A DNA stretch of 64,000 nucleotides from Paramecium tetraurelia. Its lineage: Eukaryota; Ciliophora; Oligohymenophorea; Peniculida; Parameciidae. Of the stretch, positions 12,446 through 22,396 are shown in pieces; the stretch's first letter is position 1, and each line of letters opens with the position of its first letter. Where the stretch lies: the NCBI RefSeq assembly GCF_000165425.1, contig NW_001799078.1:124001-188000 (forward strand), in the 5' to 3' direction. The notes under the pieces were generated by a model. It did not search any database, was not told the DNA's origin, and saw nothing but the letters and a program-made list of their open reading frames with translations. A program made the position numbers and the translations under genes.

Positions 12446-14324
12446 ATGTTAAAATTCGTTTTATTTATTTTATTCTTGAATTTTATTGATGATGTTACTC
12501 TGCGATAGGGAGGGGATGGCCAAATGTTATTTGTGAATGGGAAACCACATTAGGTATTGGTGAAATAAAAGCGATTTGCATAATTGAGGTAACTATGAGT
12601 AAATAATAAATTAAGATCTATGCCAGAGTTATCAGAAGATGAAGGAGGAGATGATGGTGGTGGAGATGATATGGGTGATGATGAGATTGAAGCAGGAGGA
12701 GGTGGGGGTCCTAGTTTGGGTGGATTAGGAGGATTAGCAGGTGGAAATCCGAGAGATGCAGAAACAGAAGAGAATCTAAGATTGGATGCCTGGTCTATCA
12801 TAAGAAGTTTAGACGAATTTATGGTTGTTCAGAATCAGAGATTGATGGATGCATTATATGGAGATGCAATAGAATAAAATGAAGAAATGGAAGAATTAAT
12901 CTACGATTTGACTGACAACATCGATCATTGGACCTATAGAGTCTATAGTAAATTCTAAAAAACGAACCTTGCTCTAGAAGACAGTAGATACACATCAGCA
13001 AAAACAGCTATAATAGTAATGATCTCATTCTACATGATTAGGCAATTGAAAGTCAAATTAGAAAGGCTAATTAGCAACTTAAAATATATTATGGTTAGTT
13101 GTATAGGTTGTAGGATCAAATCCCCGATGAGGAAGAACAATGCGCATAGTTCTATACATGCAAGGAATGTCTGAGCAATCAGGGTTGTGGATGGTGTCCT
13201 TTAAATGATAAATGTGTGGTTGGAGATGAGAATGGGCCACTCTTCTAACAATGCCAACATTACAACTATTAGTTCTGCTAAGGTAAATAATGCTTGAAAT
13301 ATTCTACTTGTAATGTAAGAATATTAAATAATTCATGAGACCTGTCTATCTGACTCTGAATGTGGATGGTGCTAAGTGGATGAAGATGACATCAAGGTTT
13401 GTCTCTAACAACCCAGGAATTTCGAAGGTTGTCCTGAGGGTCATTGGCATCACATAGCAGGGGAGCAATTTGCCTGTCCATTTAAGAAATAGAAACAAAA
13501 GATGGAGGAGGATGTGCCTGTTCATAAATTTTGGATGAGACCCAAGGCTCCACCTCCTGAGTGTAAACCTGTGGATTCTGCTATGAGAGCGAAGATTTAA
13601 AAGGAGAGACAAGAATATAATGATAAGTCAGAATATAAGGGGGAATAAAATAGAAATAAAGAAGTGGTAAAACTAGTGCTTATGTACAATAGTAATTGAA
13701 TTATAAGAACACTCTTCAGCAAAAAGTAGTTTAATTAAAGAATTTAGTAGAAGAACTCTTAGAAAGAAGGGATGACATCTAAGCATGGGTGGATGAGTAT
13801 ATGAAGGCTAGAGGCATAGAACCATCGGAACCAGCTGAAAATCAAGATTAGGATGCAGGAGAAGAATCCCCTCAGGAAAATTAAGAGTAAGAGGATTCAT
13901 CCAATGCTTCAGGATAAGGAGCCAACAACAGGATCTAAGTGAAAAAAGAGAAAAAGTAGAAGAGTAATTCTATATTTATAAGTTAGAAATTGTGTAAATA
14001 TTTGCTGAAGAAACAGCAATGCCAGAGGAAGAATAAATGCCTGAAGCATTATAAGAAGAAGTGTAGGAAGAAGTAGTTGAATAGGGAGAAGAAGACGTGG
14101 AATATGTGTTTGAGACATCCAAAGAATATAAGGTAGATATTCGTGAAATTCACGTGGAGAAGGAGAAGAAGAAGAAGGTTGACAAGGAGGAAATTGAGGA
14201 TAAAAAATATAAGGATCAAGGAGATAGAGATATAGAAGGAGATTTAGAAACAGATTATTACAAAGATTATTATAAATAAAGGAAAAAGCATTTTAGAGAT
14301 TTTGAGAAGTATTATCCAAAATGA
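12446..14324 (+). CDS. Secreted PSI-like Cys-rich/acidic protein, copy 1
   Basis: Five introns (27, 26, 25, 26, 23 nt) give 583 aa. It begins with a hydrophobic signal (LKFVLFILFLNFI), followed by a Gly/Asp/Glu-rich region (GGDDGGGDDMGDDEI). The middle contains two PSI-type repeats: TCKECLSNQGCGWC with DKCVVGDENGP, then CNTCLSDSECGWC. The C-terminal half is Lys/Glu-rich and probably coiled coil, ending KHFRDFEKYYPK. PSI repeats occur in extracellular proteins. It sits 28 bp upstream of a related gene in the same orientation, so the pair looks like a tandem duplication. The function is unknown. Confidence 0.75.
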
Positions 14325-14352
14325 GAATTATTCGTTTTTCTAATAGTTAATT

Positions 14353-16286
14353 ATGTTTATTATTTTAATCGAAAGCGTAATTATATTTTCAGGGTTGGCT
14401 GTCCATCACCATCACAAACAAGAGCAACTACTGTTGCAGACAGGCACGTAAAATTTGATTTACAATTCAGGATGGGATTGGGAGATGAATTATCAAATGA
14501 AGTAGATAGAATTAAAGTGTCACTAAAATTATAAAATAAAGCATTAGCCAAAGAACTGCGAGGGGCCACTGAAGAAAGAGCTGACAACATTTCTGAACTG
14601 TCTTCTGATATCAAGACTATTCTAGATAAAATGGCATATGTCACTGATAATAAGATGACCAGAATCAATGATAGAGTTCAAGAGCACATCTATTAAACAG
14701 AGGCAATTTCCTTAATAATAATCATGGATTAATTGGATAAGAAAGTTTAAGAATTGGCAGGAATCAAATAATAGATCAAATAACTTAAAGCCAAGATTCC
14801 AAAGCTTTCTGATAAATGCAGCAAATTTTACACTTGTTATGAATGTTTATAGGATGAGAGTTGTGGATGGTGTTCGATGGAAGATAAATGTGTTGAAGGA
14901 GATGAGAAAGGACCACAAAAGATCAGTTGCAATTTCTATAGTTATAAATAATGTAATGGGAGACAATGTCATAAATACAATACATGTGCAGTATTATATT
15001 GAATGTTATATAAGACATGCATAGCCGATCCCTCATGTGGTTGGTGCATTGATGACAATCGATATATGTCAGGATGTTTATAATAACCCTATGATTATTA
15101 GGGATGTCCTAGAAATGGGTGGTTCCATTTAGAAAGTCGATAGAATTCTTGTCCATAATAATTGAGGAAGGTCTATGAAGAGGAATTTGATGAAAATTCT
15201 TATTGGTCAAAACCACTTGAAGATTCTGCTTACATTGATGAAGAGGAGAGTAATGAATAGGATAAGAATAATGCTCTGAATGGCAGAGGAGGAGTAGAGG
15301 AGAGTGAATCTAATACAGAATATAATAAGAAGTAATAACAGGTGGTTAGTCAAATTAAATAATTAGAAGCTTTGGTCAAAGAGATTGAAAAGGAAATCGA
15401 AGCCTTATAAAAGAGATATCAAGAGACAGTTGAATGGTTAGATAAGTTCAATAAGGGAGAAGAGGGAGAAGGAGAATAATAGTAGTAATAAGAGGAAGAG
15501 CAATAATAAGAATAGTAAGAGGAGACTCAATCAACATAGAATGAAGCATAAAAGAAGAAGGAAGAGAAGGCAAAGAAAAAGGAAGAGAAAAAATAAAACG
15601 ATTAAGAAAGTAAAAAGAAGAAAGAGGAGGAAAAAAAGAAGAAAGCAGAGGAGGAGAAGAAAAAGAAAGAGGAGGAATAAAAAAAGAAAGATGAGGAAAG
15701 AAAGAAGAAAAAATAAGAGGAGGACGAGAAGAAAAAGAAGAGGAAAGAAGAGGAGGATGCCAAAAGGAAGAAATTATAGGAAGATTTAGATAAAAAGAAA
15801 TAGGAAGAAGAATAAAATGAGGAGGCCAGGGATTCAAATGAGTAGGAGTAATAGTAAGAAGATGGAGATGCAGAAGGCAATCATGGAGATGCAGATAATA
15901 ATGAAAGTAATAATGCTTCTCATAGTGATGAAACAAATTAAGAAACTGCACAAGAAGGGGATGATCAAAGCGATTAATCACAAAAGAAGAGTAAGAAATC
16001 ATCAAAAGGTGGAGATTCCAAAAATAAGGCAAAAGATAAATAAGGCTCGAAAGATAAGGAATCTGAATAAGGGGACGAGTAAGGAAATGAGGAAAAAGAA
16101 GAAGATAAAAGAGAGATTCCAGATTCTTACTTCAGAGAACCACAATTATAAAATAAGAAGTGGGAGGACTTTTACAATGGCAATTTTAATTTTATTGCCT
16201 AAGAATAGGAAGTTGATGATGATGAAATGTAATTTGACTCGATAGATATTGTTGATGAATTTTATGATCCTTTTCATTTAAATTGA
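14353..16286 (+). CDS. Secreted PSI-like Cys-rich/KE-rich protein, copy 2
   Basis: Two introns (23 and 24 nt) give 628 aa. The signal is MFIILIESVIIFSGLA. A helical segment leads to the PSI-type repeats CYECLQDESCGWCSMEDKC and CIADPSCGWCIDD, with the same EGDEKGP-type follow-on as copy 1. After another helix comes a 150-residue run of almost pure Lys/Glu/Gln/Asp at about 15460-15830, then a Ser/Asp-rich tail ending DIVDEFYDPFHLN. It shares domain order and the ECL..CGWC motifs with copy 1, supporting tandem duplication and divergence of the low-complexity tails. A structural secreted role is a guess. Confidence 0.75.
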
Positions 16287-16533
16287 CTTTATATATATAT
16301 CATAATTTTATTGAAAAATATATATTTTTCTATTATTATTTGTCCTTTGATTCAACCAATATCTTTTTCTATATTCTTTGCCATAATAAGGAATTCTAAT
16401 ATAAATTCTAAAGTCACTTTAATAATGCGTATTATTTGAGTATTTATAACTTAAATCAACGAAAGGGGGTATTCAAATTTGAGAACAATTTAGGAACATT
16501 ATTTTCAAATAACATATTGAAAATAGAAGGAAA

Positions 16534-18142
16534 ATGAACAAGTACCCAACAACCAATCCTGTGGAGGAGTTCAACAGAAACGTTACAATAACAAACCTAA
16601 AAATTAATCATTTAGAGTACAGAAATGTGGAAGGAAAAGTAGGAATTTTAAAATGAATTTAGAACTTGTTTGAGAGAGTGAAAGGCTATTAAGATCTAAT
16701 TGGGCAATTCAGAAAACAAAAGATTATACTATATGAAAGGAGAAATATGTCAGCCCCAGGACAGGAATGTTACGGTATTTAAAGATGTTAATTGTAGGAA
16801 TGGACGATTATGGGGATATATTCTATGGGATCAACTTTGCATCTGCAGACTATTTGGGTTTATGCACTAATGAGTAAGCCAAGGTACATAAATTAAACAA
16901 CTAAAATAGGAAGCAGCAGCAACGGCAGCATAAGAATATTCTGTAAATTCTTGTGGAGCACCATTAGCTTTTGGAGCATCAAAATATTACATGTAATTGA
17001 AGGAAGAACTAAAAGATTATTGGAATATGAAGGAGGTGATCATATATAGTGCTGGTTGGTTGGCAGGATATGGAGTAGTAAAGGGATTAATAAGGTAATT
17101 ATTGAATATTGATGAATATATAGACCATATGATTTTGTAATAATGGACGAATTATGTCACAATTGTTTAACTGAAGGAGCTCATGCAGCAACCAAGAATG
17201 TGTTTAGAGTAACTCACTTGAGTCTCGAAGCAATGGAGAAGAAGATTTCTGAAGTTCGATCGGATAATCCAGAAGCATGCATTTTAGTTGTGACAGAAGG
17301 TCTGTTCAGTATGGATAGTGATTACACTGATTTGGTGGCTTTGTAAAAGATAACTTTGAAATACGAAGCATTTTTATTGATAGATTGTGCCCACGACTTT
17401 GGATGTATGGGTAAAACAGGTAATTAATATTAGTATGAATTTATATAGGAAAGGGAGTGTTTGAAATCTAAGGACTGAAAGACTTTTCCAATGTTCTCTT
17501 GATGTCTGGAGGATCTAAATGTCTATCCACCAATGTTGGATGGGTAGCCTGCAATTCTTTTGAGGTCATTGACTATCTTAAGTTCTTCTCTTCTGCTTAT
17601 ATGTTTACTAATTCTGTAAACCCTGTTTAATGTGCCACTGCTTTGGCATAACTCAGAATCTTAAACAGTGAAGTGGGTGTTAGATTGAGAACAAAAGTGC
17701 TTGAGAACTATCACTATATGAAGAAGGAATTGAATTCTAGAAATTACAAAATCTTGGGATATCCTTGTCCCATTCTACCATTATTGATTGGAGATGAATT
17801 AACATGCAGAATTGTGACTAGATTAATGCTTGATGAGGGTATTCATTGCAATGGGATTGAGTATCCTATTGTAAAAATGGGATAGGCTCGTTTAAGAGTC
17901 AATCTTTAACCTCAACACACCAAAGAGTATTATTATTTATAATATCTTCAAGTCAAATGGATACTTTCATTGAAACCTTTGATTTCTGCTTCAAAAAGGC
18001 TAACAAATTAACTCAGGACTCGCTTGAAAGATATCAACTTTATTTGGAATAGTAGGAACAATAATAACAACATACCAAAAATAATTTAAATTAAGTAAAC
18101 TTCAATGAGACCAAGATGGAACTCAAGAAGCCAAACTTATGA
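16534..18142 (+). CDS. PLP-dependent acyltransferase, serine palmitoyltransferase-like (two frame breaks)
   Basis: Fold-type I alpha-oxoamine synthase family, which joins an amino acid to an acyl-CoA. Recognisable blocks: NFASADYLGL, NSCGAPLAFGAS, DELCHNC, TEGLFSMDSD, LLIDCAHDFGCMG and MSGGSKCLSTNVGW, where the Lys is the expected Schiff-base residue. Five introns (24, 26, 29, 29, 26 nt) are well placed, but the remainder is two nucleotides too long. The frame slips by +1 near 16711-16722 and again near 16781-16787, inside otherwise conserved text (YYMKGEICQPQDRNVTVFK). If both slips are assembly errors the protein is about 490 aa. If real, the gene is dead or recently damaged. SPT subunit versus related enzyme is unresolved. 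Confidence 0.72.
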
Positions 18143-18234
18143 TTATAATTATTAAATAATTTAAATTTAAATATTTGTAATTCCAACTTTTGCATTTTCT
18201 TTGATATTATTTACATATATAAACTAATTTAAAT

Positions 18235-20682
18235 TCATCTAATATGCATATTGATTCTTTATTCAAATTTCTTCTTTGAATCATCTATTTTGGTTTATTA
18301 TTGTGGAATTGTAAAGAAATACTTTTGATTGATTTTATTTTTGCCATTACCAACCTTTTGTATCCAAATTAGATTCAAAACTTCTTGGCTTCTCACATCT
18401 CTAAACAATTTCAACACAGTAATCAGAGATAGATACTACAACATAGCTGAGATATATAAATAACAAAGAGTTCCTACATAAATTGTATCAATACTTACCT
18501 GCAGCTGTTTTTAATAGATCTGTTAGCAGGATCACAATAGATAATGAACCGAAACAAATCTCCAAGAATACTCCTGCATAAATTAAAATTTGTATTTTGA
18601 TGATCACTTTTTTATCTGCATTAAGATTTGCTGTTCTTATTTATTTCTATTATGCCATTATTTCTTATTGATAGTCCTCTCCCGATAAAACCTTAGTTTT
18701 CCGTTCGTCATTGGCTTGAGGATCGAATAAAGTCTCCCTATTATTAATCTTTAGAGTGGCCTTCTTAAACTTCTTTGTCTCAATTACTTACTATTTAGTT
18801 TTCTCTACAATCTTTATTTGCATATTCTTAATCTTTCTAATATTCTACCTATTTTTATCAATGTCCCACTTTCCATCCTCCTAATTGGTATCGTCATCTT
18901 CATTCAGTAAACAAGAATTAACTTTCTAATGAAATACTCCCTCATCTTTAGAACTCTATGACTCTTCACTCACTATTGTTTTCAAATGATTCTTCTGTAC
19001 ATCTTTATTAGGTTCTAAATCATAGGAACTTTGAACAACTTTGATTTTGAATGGTTGATCTGGTATTTCATTCATTGAATTCTGTTGTTTCTTAAAAGAG
19101 ACAGACTTTTTAATATTGGAAAGATTTAATTTTTCAATTGAGACAATAGCTCTCAAAGTCGACACTTATTCATTGTTGTCCTCACTTCCACTCTAGGAAC
19201 TCAGTCTCAATACTTATTAATCTTGAGTCTCTGGGGATTAAAGTTATTCATCCTATGGAACTCCTAGTGAACTCTTTGAGAATATAATCTTTTCAAGTTG
19301 TTAAATTTCTTACTTATTGCTGCTAATTTCCCTGAGCGGATTGATCCTCATTATTCTTCTCCACTTCTTCTATGTTCTTCTCCCTGCTATCCCTGTCCAA
19401 CTTCCTTAATTGAGATTCGATGCATTGATTCAGCAATTTTCCATAGAGAAAGAATTCAAATATGAAGGAACTTTGTATATTAATTTCAATATTACATGAA
19501 ATTCAACAGTAAAATTGCATATGCTATGTAAAGAATAGTTTTATATTACTAACTTAATCTTAATCCTAATTAGATAATCGAGTTACCATTTAATGTACTG
19601 ATTGTTAATTGTATCAAAAACACAAAGAAGAGCCTTATTTTCATGATATCTTTATAGTATACGAATATCCACTTTCTGGTTTCAATTTTTAATTCATCTC
19701 TAAATAATTATTGAGATTTCGAATTGTTATTTCTTTCTATAACATTGAATGAGATTTCATCGTACATGGTGTACCAAACCATTAATAAGATTCCATAGAT
19801 GTAGAACAGGATTGTGTACACTACTTCTGCGAGGATTCTTTCAAACACCCTTTTGTCGCCATCCTACCTTATTGATGAATGTTACAAATGGTTGGAATGG
19901 ATCCAATATGAGCCATACGATTTTTAAAACATTGAATAGGAGTGTTAAACACAGAATGCAATTTAATGGAGAACCCAGAAAATTCTTCAGATAACTCAAC
20001 CCTCTATAAAGCATAATTATCTGTTTAGTACCTTTAATAAGTTGGGATTTTATTGGTCTTTAGAGATATTTGAAGTTGTTAAACGGTGAAAACTAGTAGC
20101 AGCATAAAAAGAATCAGAAACAATCCGATAAATGTAAAATAAGAGGCAACATGAAGTTCCTCTAATTTTTATGAGCAATCCACTCCAAAATAGCCTAAAT
20201 CGCATTGGCAAGTTTATTCAAAATACAATCCTCTTCCGTTACAATTTGAATTATCTAATTCTGTTTAAACGGAACTCATATTAATGTTATAATAATCATT
20301 TATAATATCTAAAACTTCAATTTCAACTCAACTTTTTCCACCTTACACTTTAAACCACAAATTACTAACCCCAGTAAACAAGAGACCTCTATAATATTGC
20401 TGGGTATTCAATGCAAAATTTGAAATTCCAAAGACTAGCTACACATTAAATTGCAACATTAATTACACATGCACAAATAATAGTAAATCCAATATTTTAT
20501 AATAATGTATAAAATTAAAATCTTTTCGGCAATACTATAAGTCTTTCTTTGAGTATTTCTAAACGCAAATGGGATTGTCCGTCTATTTTAAAAATAGGAA
20601 TTAATAATGACGATTAATTATGAGGATAATATCGAAAATACTCTAGTGTGAAGAACGCTGTCTAAAAATACAATAAAATCAT
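18235..20682 (-). CDS. EGF-domain multi-span membrane protein with long cytoplasmic loop
   Basis: Seven introns (28, 18, 28, 22, 25, 25, 25 nt) give about 758 aa. An N-terminal extracellular-looking region leads to one EGF-like module (NCNGRGLYFEQTCQCDLGYF, then GVDC). Seven or so hydrophobic helices follow, including YFTFIGLFLILFMLLLVFTV and EVVYTILFYIYGILLMVWY. A charged ~230-residue segment separates the last helices (LEICFGSLSIVILLTDLL, AMLQYLSLITVL) from the rest. EGF plus 7TM suggests a receptor-like protein; resemblance to the THH1/TOM1/TOM3 group is possible but unproven. The 18-nt intron is unusually short. It diverges from the CDPK gene 36 bp away. Confidence 0.7.
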
Positions 20683-20717
20683 TTAGATATATTAATTTTA
20701 TTACATAACAATAATTG

Positions 20718-22307
20718 ATGGGTTGTGTAGTACCCAAAGCTCAGGAAAAGTCAACCGATTCTAAAACTCCTAAAACTTCCAGTGCCGGTTAACCATTTTC
20801 ATAAGCAGTGAATGCTTCCTCTGTATTTGAGGATACTGAAAATATAGAGACAGATTATATTCTCCATAAGTTGGACCCACTCACCAGTATTGTGTATGTA
20901 TATTACGATAGCTCAAAGAAGTTATATAACGAAGGGGGTTTCCAAGTAAAATAGTACCTCTAGAATTGTAAGAACCTACAATTGCGAAAATATTAGGAGT
21001 GAATTACTTTAGGAATTTGAGGAGAATGTAAATACTGTATTGTAATTGGTATTGGCTGTGTTTAAAACTTTAGAAACATTTGAACATCCAAGGGACTATG
21101 TCATACTACTGTAATAAGAAAAGATTAAGTCTGATAGGTGAATACCTTGAAGGTGGGAATTTGTTGTTGAAATTGGACGTATTTAGTCAAATGCAACAAT
21201 TTGCAATGATTGAAATATTTTGTTAAATAATGGCTGGATTGCAGTACTTACATGAGAATTAAATCGCTCATGGGTAGATATATTATGTTAAACATAGGGA
21301 TATTCGTTTAGAACATATCATCTTTACAAATAAATCATTGGACAAGATTAAATTGGTGGATTTTGGTATTTCCAATTAAATGAAATCTTTAAGTACAAAC
21401 TGGAAAGCAGTATCATCAATGCACGAATTGTCATTTAGATCACCTGAGGCTCTTAAGGGCCAAATAACGATGAAATCTGACATATGGTCATGTGGTTGTC
21501 TTCTCTATTTCTTCCTTACATCTCACATGCCTTTTCAAGCAAACAGTATCCAGTCCTTAAGAAATTCCATTCTCAGGGGAGTGCCTAACTTTGAAGGTTC
21601 TGAGTGGAACAACATTGATCCTGCTCTGAAATACTTGATTAGTAAGATGTTACATCCCAATCCATCATAGAGACCGTCTGCTCGATAGGTTTTGAATCAT
21701 AATGTGTTTGTTGGGAGAGCTCGGATTCTCTAGAATCCCAACAAGACATTGCAAAGACATATGCGTGATTTCAAAGTATTCATAAAGATATAATATGAAG
21801 ATATCATCTCAGTTGTAAACGGCAATGTTAATTTATATTGCAGATAATTTGATGTCTGATTAGGACAAGAAAAAGTTGATGGATGAATTTATGAAATTTG
21901 ATTTGAATAATGATGGCTAATTGTCAAAGGAGGAGTTGTTGAGTGTCTATTCAAGGACATTGTCACATGACAGAGCATTAAAAGAAGTCAATAATATATT
22001 TAAGAAGATAGATGTAAATGGTAGTGGTAAAATAGATTACCAAGGTATTACTTAATTATGAAAAGCAGAATTTGTGATAGCAACCATAGATCAGAAGAAA
22101 TATTTCAACAAAGAAAAGTTGATGCTCATTTTCTAGTAAATTGACAGCGATCACAGTGGCTAATTGAATAAAGAGGAGCTTAAGAAATTGTTGAGGGATA
22201 TGTCGATACCAATAAAAAAATACGAATAATTATCGAGATAACTAGATTCAAATGGAGATGGCTAAATCAATTAGGAAGAATTCATAGGAATGATGCTTCA
22301 AATTTGA
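20718..22307 (+). CDS. Calcium-dependent protein kinase with altered HRD motif, N-acylated
   Basis: The start MGCVVPKAQ predicts myristoylation at Gly2 and palmitoylation at Cys3. Kinase blocks: AKIL (Lys), IGEYLEGGNL, HGDIRLEH in place of HRDLKxEN, KLVDFGISN, FRSPEAL and DIWSCGCLLYFF. The linker ADNLMSDQDKKKLMDEF leads into four EF hands: DLNNDGQLS, DVNGSGKID, DSDHSGQLN and DSNGDGQIN. Four introns (26, 24, 25, 24 nt) give 496 aa. The catalytic Asp and DFG Asp are kept, so activity is likely despite Arg to Gly in the HRD triad. The region between the Gly loop and helix C is poorly conserved, so one early intron may be misplaced. Confidence 0.82.
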
Positions 22308-22396
22308 TTTGGACTTCTTCTTTATAATTAATTTATTATAAAATAGATTTAATTAATCTCTTAAATTCAATCATTCTATAAGATATATATATTTAA

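Noticed and set aside
12550-12801. Proline/serine-rich minus-strand frame
   Set aside because: Antisense of the Gly/Asp/Glu-rich region of PSI-like copy 1; no ciliate gene features.
15541-15880. Arg/Lys-rich and Ser/Phe-rich open frames on both strands
   Set aside because: They are shadows of the Lys/Glu/Gln repeat tail of the PSI-like copy 2, whose frame is continuous here.
16530-16800. 16-nt introns as an explanation for the two frame slips in the SPT-like gene
   Set aside because: Below any accepted Paramecium intron length and they would delete conserved residues; frame errors are simpler.
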